A stretch of 64,000 bases of DNA from Sabethes cyaneus (Eukaryota > Arthropoda > Insecta > Diptera > Culicidae), in NCBI RefSeq assembly GCF_943734655.1, contig NC_071353.1, forward strand, positions 150,240,179 to 150,304,178, in the 5' to 3' direction. The position numbers and the translations under genes are program-made. Below the pieces are notes generated by a model, which ran no database searches, had not been told where the DNA came from, and saw nothing but the letters and a program-made list of their open reading frames with translations. Below, piece after piece: positions 49,270-60,329 of the stretch. The stretch's first letter is position 1. Every line of letters begins with the position of its first letter.

Positions 49270-51055
49270 GTTATAAAACTCACGGGTACTCTACATACAA
49301 ACAAAGTAGGAACGCAGTAAAGACAACGGAAATGCGAAGAAAAGAAAAAAGTTATCCCAAAAAATTCGATTAAAAAGTGACAAAAAGATGATGAAAAACG
49401 ACAAAAATATGACGGAAACAATATGAAAATGTAAAGATGCCAAAAGAGTGACAAAAATAACATACATGTAACAACAAGATGTGTAAAAAGCATTAAAAGG
49501 GTGACGTAAAATGCTAAAAACGACAGTGAAAGAACGATGAAAAGAAGAGAAGAGGGAAAAAGTGGGATTTTTGTTGTTTTGACAACTAACTGAATTACGA
49601 AAAATTGACAGAAAACTGAGGAAGAAACAGCAAAAAAAACGGCGAAACGACGACAAAGGACGATGCAAAGAGAGCAAAAACAAAGAAAAGAAGAAAAAAC
49701 ATAACAAGAAGACGAAAAGATGTCAAAAAAACAATACGATGACAAAAAGAAGCCAAAACAGCGACAAAAAAAACATGACTAAATAAACAAAATAATCAAA
49801 ACACGACCAAAAGTGTCTAAAAAATGTCAAAATAAAAAAGACGATGAAAACGGCACAATCGAACGAAAAAGCGACAAAAATTCCAAAAGTAAACGTCGCA
49901 AAAAAAACGACTAAAACAATTTAAAATGATGGCAAAAAGACCATGAAAAGATGGCATATCTATGGCAAAGAGATGATAAAAACACGACGTATACCAAGAG
50001 AAAACAACAAAAAGATGACGAAATTACTATAAATAGAAATGGAAAAAGCGATGGAAAGATTCTAAAATACAATAAAAAACAGGGACCAAAAATAACGGGA
50101 CAAAAAACCATCGAAAACCTTCAAAAAGGCGACAAAACTCGCAAAAAAGACGAAGAAAAGATGGCGACTATACGACAGCGATGGCGAAACAAGACGACAG
50201 AACGATGAAAAGACAGTAGAAATACTGCTTTTTGTCGTTTTGACAGCAAACAACCCTAGTAACGACATGAGTTTTATTGTACTCTTATGGTCCCTACTAG
50301 CACGGTTGTTACAAAGTTGTTGTGGTGACCGAAATATGACTAATTTAAGTCGTAATCTGGTTGCTTCAACTAAATGGACCTAAAGTGTGTTGCTTGGGGC
50401 AGTTCTCGTGACCAATTTTGAACTTAAATGCCATCATAAGACTGTAATAAAACCCAAATTGTTATTTGGGAAGGCGATGATGGAATTTTAAAACGACGAT
50501 TGGACAACAAAAAAACGGCGAAGCGATGAGAAAAGACAACGAAAAAAATGACAATAAAATACGAAGAAAAGACGACAACAAACAGCAGCAAAAATAACGA
50601 CAAAAACGTCAAAAAGCAGCCGAAAAATTCAACGAAAAATGTAATGAACAGAACTCAAATCACGGCGGACGAACCGACGACGAAAATAACATGACGAAGA
50701 AAAGACGCCGAAACAGCAGCAAAAAAAAATAAAAGCATGATATAAAGACGTTAAAAGAGCGACAAAAACACGACAAAACATGCAAAAAATGACGCATATG
50801 CGACAAGAAAGCCAACAACCTGACTACGCAAAGAAGTCAAAGACAGAAGCGACAAAAATGACAAAAAGCCGTCAAAATCTAACAAAAACAGAAAGCACAA
50901 CAAAAATCACTTACAAATTTACATTTACAGACGGTAAAATATGCAAAAATGATGACGAATATAGACAACAGAAGAACGGCAAAACGACAGTAAAGAAAAC
51001 AACATTTTGGTTGTCTTTTTTGGTTGCCAAAACAGCATCAAAAAACGTCACATAC

Positions 51056-51090
<35 letters not shown>

Positions 51091-51800
51091 CACTTCGACC
51101 AATTTTTAAACCTTTGTTATAACAAAGGTAAAAAGACGGCAACAACGGTTAAAACCCGTTGCGACGCAAAATGCAGACATAGAGTCGAAAATTGACGAAC
51201 AGATGACGGAAATGTAACGTAGAGACGGCAAAACGACCCTGAAAAGACGACAAAAATACGACGACAGAGAGATGACAAAAAGACACCGAAAACGTGTCGA
51301 AAAAAACAACTGAAAATAACGAGAAGATAACATAAGAACGACCAAAACACAGCAAATAGACGACAAAAAGATAGCAAGAAGGCAACGAAAAGATAACGAG
51401 AAAGTGACGATAACTAGGCGAAAAGCTGCTGAAAATAAAAAACGAAATACGATGAAAACACGCTGAAAACGCCAAAGAAATGACAAAAAAATATCTAAAA
51501 CAACGGCAAGACTAAAACTAGATGAAGAAAAGGCGATGAAGGGACGATTAAACGGCAGACAAACAGCGATAAGAAATACCAAAAACGACTACAAATGAGC
51601 ACAAAAAAGATGCAACGAAGAACAACCAAGAACGTTACAAAATACAATAAGAAATAACAATAAATCGCTGAAAATGGTCAAAAAGATAATGTAAAGATGC
51701 TAGAAAGGCAGATGAAGGCCACCGAACCGAAAAACCACACGAAGGAAAATAAAAGATGAAAGGCGAATGATGAAAGATCAATGAAAGATCAAAGTTGAGA
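49270..51800. repeat. Purine-rich array (GACGAAAAGATGACAAAAA type), continued
   Basis: Dense GACAAAAAGATGACG-like phrases, interrupted at 50.22-50.45 kb by unique sequence. The minus-strand frames (up to 165 codons, Phe/Ser-rich) are repeat translations. Confidence 0.75.
51052..51095. repeat. (CA)n microsatellite
   Basis: About 21 CA units with one AA interruption. Confidence 0.9.
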
Positions 51801-52027
51801 GTAAGCGTCCTTAACAAATTTAATTCAAATCTCCAATGTGCATGAAATGGTTTACTTCAAAAAAGTACTAATTTTCTCGAAATATAATCGAGAACTGTAC
51901 CCATAAAACAACTGTGATAAAGAGTGATCCCCCATTTGGGCGGAGAAAAGCTGAGTTTATCCGTATTGGAAGAAACTCTAGTTATTAAGTAGAAAACAGG
52001 CAGTACACCGCACAGGCACGAATGTCG

Positions 52028-52757
52028 CACAGTGGGAGCATTCTGGAAAAAGGTGGTCAAAAGTCTTTTCTCGCTTTTCCTGGCGTTTCTGAGCTTAGGT
52101 GTCTTCGGAAAAGTTCCTTAAAGAAGTATTCTGCTTCTGTTGACATTTTCATACCATTAGATATTAAGGGGATAACACATTTGAAAAAATTAACTTTTTA
52201 TAGGAACTAGATAGCAGGTTCATGTGTTCGGCAAAGTTGTAGAGCTTCGAATTTCATTAAACTTTGCCGAAGTTACTAAGTATCTGCATCATATGGTTTG
52301 CGAGATATAATCGACTTTCTGTCGTGACCCCCTTAAAATCAATTTATTAAACTTTTTGTACACAAAACCTCATCTAACAGGTTTGACATGTTCTACAAAC
52401 TTTTTGATACTATCAAAATACGTTACTGATCAAAAATCAAAACTGATTTTAAGGGGGTCACGACAGAAATTCGATTATATCTCGCAAACCATATGATGCA
52501 GATACTTAGTATCTGCGGCAAAGTTTAATGAAATTCGAAGTTCTACAACTTTGCCGAACACATGAACATGCTGTCTAGTTCCTATAAAAAGTTAATTTTT
52601 TCAAATATGTTATCCCCTTAATATCTAATTGTATAAAAATGTTAACAGATGAAAAATACTTTTATAAGAAACTTCCCCGAAGGCACCTAAGCTCAAAAAC
52701 GTCAGGAAAAACGAAAAAAGACCTTTGACCGTCTTTTTCCAGAATGGTCCCACTGTG
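52028..52757. mobile_element. Transib-like foldback element, 730 bp
   Basis: The ends are CACAGTGGGAGCATTCTGG and, on the other strand, CACAGTGGGACCATTCTGG. The arms stay complementary for about 330 bases around a loop near 52360-52430 (for example GTCGTGACCCCCTTAAAATC against its complement). It is flanked by the 5-bp duplication TGTCG (52023-52027 and 52758-52762). The first seven bases are identical to the V(D)J recombination heptamer. No transposase. Confidence 0.75.
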
Positions 52758-52762
52758 TGTCG

Positions 52763-53399
52763 GTTCTCCGGTGAGAAAACTACGGATTTCTCCTCAGCAA
52801 AATCTGCCGACTGGGTACTTCATCACAGTTTGCCCGATTGTTCCGATCTCCGGAGCCAAAGTGCGAAAACGATAAAGACGCCTTGCTCTCGGTCTTTCTC
52901 TTCAGCTTGTTCAGCTAGCACTTTACGATCGCGCAGCAAAGTCTCAGCATCCGAAACCAACTTTTCTCCAGAAGGTAAAGGAGAGGACGTTGTAAATGCC
53001 ACGAAATGCCTCACGTTGCACGAAGTCCAACTTCTTCGCTCCGGGTTGGAGCTGGCTGTACCAACAAAGCATCGAGCGTAGTTGCTTGCTTCACTGCTTT
53101 CGCCATGGCTGCCGCAAATCAACTGATAACACTGTCAATTTTTTTCTATAAATGCTAAATGAAGCTAGAATTTAAGGAAAATTTGTTTCATTCAATTATT
53201 TTTTATAATTTTTTTTCACCGTCATGCGATATCAGGTCATTTTTTTCGATCGAAAAACCGATCCTTTTCTAGTTATTTCCCTCTGGAGGAGGCCACACAG
53301 TTTGCTTCCTCGCTCTTTCCTCGGCGGCGTGCGAAAACGTGAGATAAGCTCCTTATAACACTACTAATGTTTTATCTTTTTCCCTTTCTTTAATTTCAG
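52763..53399. other. Unique intron sequence just upstream of the TEA exon
   Basis: Contains overlapping frames on both strands (52725-53081 plus, 52823-53122 minus). The minus one, with a Glu/Lys/Arg-rich SDAETLLRDRKVLAEQAEEK segment, looks protein-like but is not recognised. It may be a gene or element fragment. The end (53364-53399) is a splice acceptor region. Confidence 0.35.
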
Positions 53400-53402
53400 G
53401 AC
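53400..53402 (+). CDS. sd: Candidate 3-nucleotide microexon of scalloped (codon GAC, Asp)
   Basis: TACTAAT branch-site sequence (53363-53369), a pyrimidine tract and TTTCAG (AG at 53398-53399) are followed by GAC and then a perfect donor GTAAGT (53403-53408). Inclusion would add one in-frame Asp after MSD, since the exon at 36104 ends in phase 0 and the exon at 53602 starts in phase 0. Reading on instead of splicing gives a stop after 12 codons. Alternatives are a recursive-splicing relay site, a poison exon or a decoy. Confidence 0.4.
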
Positions 53403-53601
53403 GTAAGTGAACCTCTCCATTCCAATGCCAGTGCCTAAGTGTTTACTGCAGTACGATTCATTCGTTAGAAGTAACTGCTGACCCAATCCGCGCTTCCGGT
53501 AGCTTAAAAGTTTTTTCTTTTTTCTTTCTCTCTCTTCCCCGCCGTCCATTTTCTTTTTCTTTTCTTCGATTGGTTTGGTTTGGTTCGGTCGAACGGAAAA
53601 G

Positions 53602-53731
53602 GACCTCTCGTCGGCCGACGCCGAAGGTGTCTGGAGTCCCGATATCGAGCAGAGCTTCCAGGAAGCGCTGGCCATCTATCCACCCTGCGGCCGGCGGAAA
53701 ATCATCCTCTCCGAGGAGGGTAAAATGTATG
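53602..53731 (+). CDS. sd: scalloped (TEAD) exon encoding the N-terminal half of the TEA domain
   Basis: Forty-three codons plus one base: DLSSADAEGVWSPDIEQSFQ, then EALAIYPPCGRRKIIL and SEEGKMY, with the split Gly codon continuing in the next exon. This is the start of the TEA/ATTS DNA-binding domain (first helix VWSPDIEQSFQEAL), almost invariant between insects and vertebrates. The AG at 53600-53601 is the first AG after a long pyrimidine tract, and a consensus donor GTAAGT follows at 53732-53737. The remaining helices (RNELIARYIKLRTG and beyond) are not in the window. The two in-frame codons just before the AG encode Glu-Lys, the residues that precede this Asp in Drosophila Sd as I recall it, so the exact exon start deserves cDNA checking. 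Confidence 0.93.
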
Positions 53732-53739
53732 GTAAGTAC

Positions 53740-55940
53740 AGTCGAAAATAATTTAACTGTTTTTTTTTGTTCGGGTGGGTACACGTTCTTTGGGATGTTT
53801 CAAATTTGATGATGTCACGTACCTACCTTGCGTGGGAAGACACGTTAGTGTTGCTGATGAAATTTGCAAATCAAGCACGACTTCCAGGGGGGGGGGGATG
53901 TTGACGCCAAAAGGGTACGAAGAGCAAAGCAGGATCGCATAAAGGGGTTAATTTATTTTAATTGTTTGTTGTTTTTTATCCTCACACCCGTCGTTGATGG
54001 CGATGACCCGAAACTCTCTACGCGTAATGAAAACGATTACCGTGACACAATTGATGATAATTGCTGGCAGCCCGGAGTCAGCGGGTTCTCCATCTTAGCG
54101 CTGCTCCTCTCCTCAGTCAAAAGTTAGCGCAATTGCGTGCGTGCGTGCGTACATTGTAACCTACAGCGGAAAGTGAAACTCTGCTTTTTTTTGCTTCTAC
54201 CGCTTTCGATGAGTTGAGTTTCCCGATGTTTACTTTTCATAATTCCTATTTGTTTGAAAATTAACGACCGACGCCGCTCTGCTGTCAGTCAGAGATGATC
54301 TGCAAGCCCGGCTCGTGGGGCTCGGCCGTTGCTAACAAGAACCGACTGCAAAACCGTCGAGTACAAGCAATTATGCGTGCGCGGGCAACAATTTAACAAT
54401 CAAAAACAACTTTTTTTCCTGCTACCACGTTGGGATCTCGAAGAGACAGTCGGCTGAAGCGCGAACGAAGACACAAAAAAAAGGCAACAAAAGACAGGGG
54501 CTAAGCGTAGCTTTGCCACGGACCGCCGAGTAATTACAACCAATATAAAATTGCAACCATTTCGAATACTTACTTCGGTGCAGAACACAACCTTCCCCCT
54601 TGCGGGAGGGAACGTGTTGGTGGCGGCGCTGGGTGATTAAGAAGGGTGGGGAGTTGCTGGATGAACGGAACACAACCATAACAGCATAGCACAGACGCAA
54701 GCGAGCATTAAGATTCATTAATTTTCAAATGATTTACGATCCCCACTCCATTCCACCCGCGACCCCCCGAAGGGAGGGAGATGGTGAGCCCGAAGAGGAG
54801 AGGACGCCCGCCCTTCTCATCTTCATTCGGTCGGTTTGGCTTGGGCGTACACATTTATCACTCCGCTAGCGCTCGCTCGCTCGAAAGAAAGTCGCGTTCG
54901 CGTCGCGAAAATGCATCATTCTTCGTTTTTCGCGCAGCTCAGCTTCACGGTCGGTTGAAGCGCCGCGGCCGCCGCGGCTACGGCCGCGTTCCACCCGATT
55001 CCGAAGAGTGTGTCTCTGACAAGCAACTCGCAGCAGCGCGGGAAGTTGGAATGTTGCACAGCACAGCACAGCACAGCACAGAAGAGTAAATTAATTTTAA
55101 TTTCAGTTTAATGTAACTCTCGAACGACGACGACCGTGACGCCCGCGACCAACTCAACTCAACTCAACTCCCTCACCGTCACCGGGCGCAGTTTTGCCAC
55201 CCCCTTCCCTTTTCCAAGTCTTTTCTTTTTTTGTTTAATTTTATTTTGCGTGTGTCTCTCGTGTCCAACTCGGGGAGAAGATAATAATCAGAACAGCTAT
55301 TCTTTTGATGATGATGGTACGACACGGAAAAGTTTGCCCCGCTGGAAAGAAACATCGAGAACATCCAAAGGGGCCGGGGGCGGGGGCGGGGGTTGGAATT
55401 CCATTTTCCGCCGAAATTCTTTGGAACTTTACCGCGTTGCGTGAAAGAGCGTGCCAAGTTTAAAAATTACGGGCAGAGTTGAAATTGAAATTTTAACCGT
55501 AAATTACGCTTGAATACGCACCTCGAATGTTGTGTGCTTGTCTGCCTGCCTGCCTGCAGGCAGTCAGGCTGCTAATTGTTTCGAGGGCTTCAAGGGTCGG
55601 GCCATTTTAATTTGAACAGACTCAATTGACAGTCACGAGAAATTTTATTTTCCTGCTAACAATATTGGGGAATTGAATTTTCTTACAGAAAGATGGTTCT
55701 CACTTTCGTTTGTTACCAGCGCAAAGCGCTGTGGATCTTTCCCATTCGGAATGATGTCCTGAATCAGTCCATCCTTTCATATTTGCTTCAGATTGGCCTC
55801 ACAAACCCCGCGGCTCAATTTTACTCCTCAAACCTTCCAGATTGGAGCACCCACCTTCTTTTTCTTAAATTTAATTTAAAACAAAATAAGTTCTGAAACC
55901 CAGAAGTCCGCATTTTTCATTTCAATCTGCCACCATTTTT
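53740..55940. other. Unique GC-rich intronic island
   Basis: Non-repetitive, CpG-rich at 54.75-55.1 kb (CGCCGCGGCCGCCGCGG near 54960), with small simple repeats (G run 53887-53896, GCGTGCGTGCG near 54136, CACAG units 55060-55082, CAACT units 55150-55170). Frames up to 102 codons on both strands have no recognised domains. The CpG-rich core would fit an internal promoter or enhancer; unproven. Confidence 0.4.
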
Positions 55941-55979
55941 AGTAAATTAGTAAATTGATTGTGTAAAAATAGCTCCTGT

Positions 55980-56210
55980 TTCAAGTCCAGTGATTAAATT
56001 AAATTTCAAGTTTAGTTCTAAGCCTAATTTAGGCTTCCAAGTTCAGTTCTGATTACCGTGAACACAGGTAATTCCGATCAGCTCTTCAATTCCAAGCATA
56101 AATTCATTTCCATTGCCAAGTCTAATTTCAACATCGATTTTGGGTCCAACTTCGAGTAAAATTTCAAGTCCGATTTCATGTCCAACTTTAAATCCTTTCA
56201 AGTTGAAGTT
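55980..56210. repeat. Degenerate array (AATTTCAAGTCT type)
   Basis: TTTCAAGTTTAGTT, TTCAAGTCCGATTTC and related phrases; again next to a purine-rich array. Confidence 0.7.
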
Positions 56211-56279
56211 CAATTTAACTGATGGTGATGGTTAAATAATGGTGAAAAACTGCAAAGCAAAATCGGAAAGTTATTTTCT

Positions 56280-58390
56280 CAAATCCCATGACAAAATGCT
56301 AGGGACAAACGGACGAACAACAAGAAAAAAGTGGACAAAAAGAAAATGGGAGGAAAAACTAAGGAAAACGAGACAAAAAAGAGAAAAATAGACAGAAAAA
56401 CACAGAGCTTTCTATGGAAGAGAAAAGAAGAAAAATGAGAGAAAAACAGGAAAAACGTTAAAAAGAAACGAGAAATGAGGTAGAAAACGATGACAGACTG
56501 GATATTAAAGGAGAAAAAAAGAAACAAAAGATTAGAAAAAACGGAACAGAAAAGTAGGAAAAGTAAAGAAGAAAAGACTGTAGCAGGAAAATCAAGAAAC
56601 GAATGCAAAAAAGAGGAAATTAAACAATGGAAGGCAAACGGAATAAAGCGGGAACGAAAAATAGAACGTGACAGAAAACGAGGAAAACAATAAACACAGA
56701 AGACACAATAAAAGGAAAAGCGAAACAAGAAAAGAGGGAAAAACAGGCCTGAAAATAGGAATGAATGAAAACAAAAAAAAACGAAAAACAAAACAGAGAA
56801 AAGAAAAACGGAACAAGAAAAGAAGAAAAAGTGAAAACGGCGGACGGAAAAAAGGAAAAAACAGAAGAAAACAAGAAAGGAGGAGGAAAACAAAACAAAT
56901 GGCGGGAAGACGGCACAGTCGAAAAATTAACTTCTATTACATGAAAATTTTTTGAAAAACGAAGGGATAATCAAAACAGAATGCGAAGGAAAACGGGACG
57001 TACAACGAGAGAAGAGTGGACAAAAAGAAAATGGGAGAAAAAAGGGAAAAAATGGAAAACGAAGCAAAAAAAGACAGAACGGAAGAGTAAAGAAGAAATA
57101 TGAGAGAATATAAGAAAAAACGATAAAGAAAACAAAAAAAGACGTAAAATGACGAATATCTGGACAGAAAAAGAGAAAAACAGAACAAAAAATAGAAAAA
57201 AATAGAAAACAAAACAAGAACAGCGAAGGAGGAAATACTGGAGCTGGAAAATTAGGAAAACTAAAACGAAAAAAAGAGGAAAATGGGGAGCAAAAATGAA
57301 AAAAAATGGAAGTCAAACGGGATAAAGCGGAAAAGAAAACTAAAATGTGACTGAAAAGGAGGTTTAAACTGGACATCATAAAAAAACGGACGAAACTACT
57401 AGAACGCGAAAAAGAAAAGGAGTTAACGTGACAGAAAAAGAGGAAAAGAGGGCCTGAAAATGAGAAAAAATGGAAGAATAAAGACGAAAAATGGTTGCTC
57501 CATGAAGAGAAAAACCAGAAGAAAACCGGGACTGAAAAGTGCGAAAAACGGCACCAGAAAAGATGAGGAAACAACGGGCATAAAAAAAGGAAAAACAAGA
57601 GAGCAACGAGGGATATAATAGAGGGAAATAGAGAGAGGACCGGTCAGAAAATGTGGCGAACCGGAAAAGAAAAAGTGGGAAAATCAAACGGAAAACAAGA
57701 GAAATCAAAAGGAAAAAGAAGACGAGGCGAGAAAAAGGAAAACGGAAAAATGAGGTCAAATAGGATATAAAAGGAAAAAGATGGCACAAAATGGGACAAA
57801 ATAGAAGCAGAGAAAGGCAGGAAAAAACGGTCGAAAGAAAAAGGCAAAACGGAAAGGAGAGGAAAAGACCGAAAAACGGGAGATCTAAAGGAAAAGAGAA
57901 AAAATGGGAGTAGGAAAATGAAGAGCAAAAAAGAGGAAAGTGGAGAGAAAAAAAACTGAAAAAAATGGAAGACAGAGCGAATAAAGAATAAAGCAGAACA
58001 GAAAACTAGAACGTGACAGTAAAGGAGGAAAGGCAGGACAAAAAGAGGACAGAACAGACAAAAACGATAAAAAAAGACCAACACACAGAATTCAGGCCCG
58101 TTTATCTGATAATGTGGAAAATCGTAAGAGAAAAAAACGAAAAACGGGACAAAAGAAGAACAGAAACAGTGGAAACAACAAGCAGAAAAAAGGAAAAACT
58201 AAGCAGACGGGACTAAAAAATAAACGTAACAGAAACGCTGGGAAACGGAAAAGAATAGAAGATAAAATGAAGCAGAAAATAAGAGAAAGCATAAGGGAAA
58301 AGAACTTTAGTGAGTGAGAGAATAGACAAAATAAGAGGAAGTAAAATGGGACATAAAGACGGAAAAGTTAGGGAAGAGAGAGCCCAAACA
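56280..58390. repeat. Purine-rich array including segmental copy 1 (56.34-57.90 kb)
   Basis: GGAAAAACGAGACAAAAAAG-type phrases. From about 56340 to 57895 it is collinear with 60330-61540, sharing non-periodic landmarks such as GGCGGGAAGACGGCACAGTC (56902), TGCGAAGGAAAACGGGACGT (56982) and GGAGATCTAAAGGAAAA (57878). Confidence 0.8.
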
Positions 58391-58770
58391 GAATAGACAC
58401 GACGACGTCTTTTTTTCTCATTACACTGTGATTTCTCTTGTTTTCTGTTCCATCTTATCTACTTCTCTCCCCCGTTTTTGCGCCTTCTCTATTTGTTTCG
58501 TTTTCCCTCCTGTTTTGTCCTCTCATGTTTTTTTGCCCACTATTTTCACTATTTTTCTTCCTTTTTTGTCCCGTTTTTCGCACTTTTCAGTCCTCATTTT
58601 CTTCTTTTCAATTCCTTTTTTCGTTTTTTTCTTCTATTTTCCCTTATTTTCAGACAGTTCAGTTTTTCCTCTTTTCATGTCTCGTGTTTTGTTTTCTGTC
58701 TCGTTAGCTCCTTTTCTGCTTTCGTCTGTTTTTCTTCCTCTTATTGTGTGCTACCTTTCCTACAAAGGTC
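58390..58770. repeat. Pyrimidine-rich array, polarity switch
   Basis: The strand composition flips at about 58400 to TTTTCTGTCCCGTTTTTCGC phrases, the reverse complement of the preceding array. The three overlapping plus-strand frames are repeat translations. Confidence 0.75.
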
Positions 58771-58887
58771 ATGAATATCAGAGTTCCCATGAACCATCTG
58801 TGGGTTAACTTCAAAGCTGCATATGATGCAATCGACCGAAAAGATCGATCTATCTTGAACGAGAACGGCTTCGCCCGGAAAACATAA
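58771..58887 (+). pseudogene. Non-LTR reverse transcriptase fragment C
   Basis: A short frame contains NHLWVNFKAAYDAIDRKD (about 58792-58845), then LNENGFARK and a stop. It matches RT motif A of LINE elements (usual form VDFKAAYDSIDR) and the following EFGxPxK segment. The catalytic Asp has become Asn. It sits inside the polypyrimidine/polypurine array exactly where the polarity switches back. Confidence 0.7.
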
Positions 58888-58889
58888 AA

Positions 58890-59480
58890 AGGGAAAGAAC
58901 GGGACAAAAACGGGAAACGGAAAACATCCAAAATGGAATGACTTGATCACAAGACAAGAAAAAGAAGAAAAACAGAAAAAATTAGATTGAAAAGTGGAAA
59001 ACGGAACAAGAAGAGAAAAGTACGGAGAAAGCGATCGTAAAAGAGGGAAAACGAGAGACGGAAAAAGAGGGACACGGAAGAAAAGCTACAGAAAAAAGAG
59101 AGATAGCGAATGCGAAAACGGGGCAAACAGAAAAAAGAGAACACTATCGGAAAAAAGAATGGGACAAAAAGTGGAAAACGTACAAACGGGAAGAAAACAG
59201 AAAAAGAGGAAAATCAGCTCAAATAAAGTGGTAAAACAGCACAAAGACGACGAGAGACTGAACAGAACAAGCTACACCTGGGGAGAAGAAAAGAGAAAAA
59301 ACGAGCTAGCGAAAAACAGAGATGTTTCTCTGAGAAGAGGATGAAATGCCACCGGAACCAGGCCAGAAGAAGACGAAATGGCCAAGGCGGAAACCGGGGA
59401 AACAGAAAAAGAAAAATGGAAGTAAAAAGTCGAGAAACGGGACGTCTAAATAATTAAAACACGAGACGAGAGAAACGGGA
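58890..59480. repeat. Purine-rich array
   Basis: GAAAAACAGAAAA and GGGACAAAAACGGGAAACG phrases; non-coding Lys/Arg/Glu-rich frames. Confidence 0.75.
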
Positions 59481-60325
59481 CTGGAAATATGAATATGAAT
59501 ATATGGTACTACCACCTGCCTTAGCAGAACATCCGTTCATAGCAATGAACCTATCGTGTCAAAAAGAGTTGAACATGTTCAACGATTGGTCATGCTTCCC
59601 AACTCTTGTATGAAGGGCCAAAAGGGAATTGGTCGATAAGCAACATCACTTACATGTACCAGGGATTTAGAGAATCTTCTTCCAAGGGTTAAGTCGCCTG
59701 AGTCAATCGTTGAATAAACCGTCTTAATGCAGAATGACTCCAGCAGGTGGGGAGAAAAGCCCGCTCATTATCCACGATGTGTTGTTAATCGGGCCAAGAT
59801 TAACCCTAGAAAGTTGACTGTTTCACTCTCCCTAGGCCCACCGCTTCAAACAAGTGCTCTGATGGTCCCTCCCTCTTCCCGATTCTAATTTATTTATAAA
59901 ATGTGGTGAAAATGGAACAATCTCACCAGCAGTCCTTCGAATGGAATAGAGTTGCGTCCTTTTAGTTTCCATAAGTGCTTCCAATAATTAGTTTAATTTT
60001 TTCTTCTGGTATCCAATATCCATGTGCAGTATTAACGTTCGTATTGGTCAAAGTTTTATATAGCAGGAGGTGCTTCATAAGCTAAAACGAAAAAAATAAT
60101 TAAAATAACTTATTTTATGCTTACCTATTAACAAGGTCGTGTGGCTCCGTCGTCTGCCCAAAACCTCGATTTTGAGATGAGGCAGCCGGGAAGCACCCAG
60201 CATCGCACCTCCTAGCTTGGCTACTCAAAAGAGCATTGCCAGGTATGGCCACGTGGAGGCGCTAGGTAGGCGTTTGGGATGGCTAGAGCTATATTGGACG
60301 CTCCTCATTTGCCTTCCCCATTTCA
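59480..60325. other. Unclassified mixed-composition insert, possible LINE 3' end
   Basis: About 830 bases of normal composition between the two purine-rich copies, with no open frame over 75 codons and no recognised motif. It could be the untranslated tail of a retrotransposon or the original unique sequence between duplicates. Confidence 0.3.
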
Positions 60326-60329
60326 CACC

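Larger units (their letters stand above)
36105..53601 (+). other. sd: scalloped intron, 17.5 kb
   Basis: Bounded by the donor GTAAGT at 36105 and the AG at 53600-53601. A possible 3-base exon at 53400-53402 would divide it into about 17.3 kb and 199 bases. It is filled with purine-rich arrays, LINE remnants and a Transib-like element. Confidence 0.8.
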
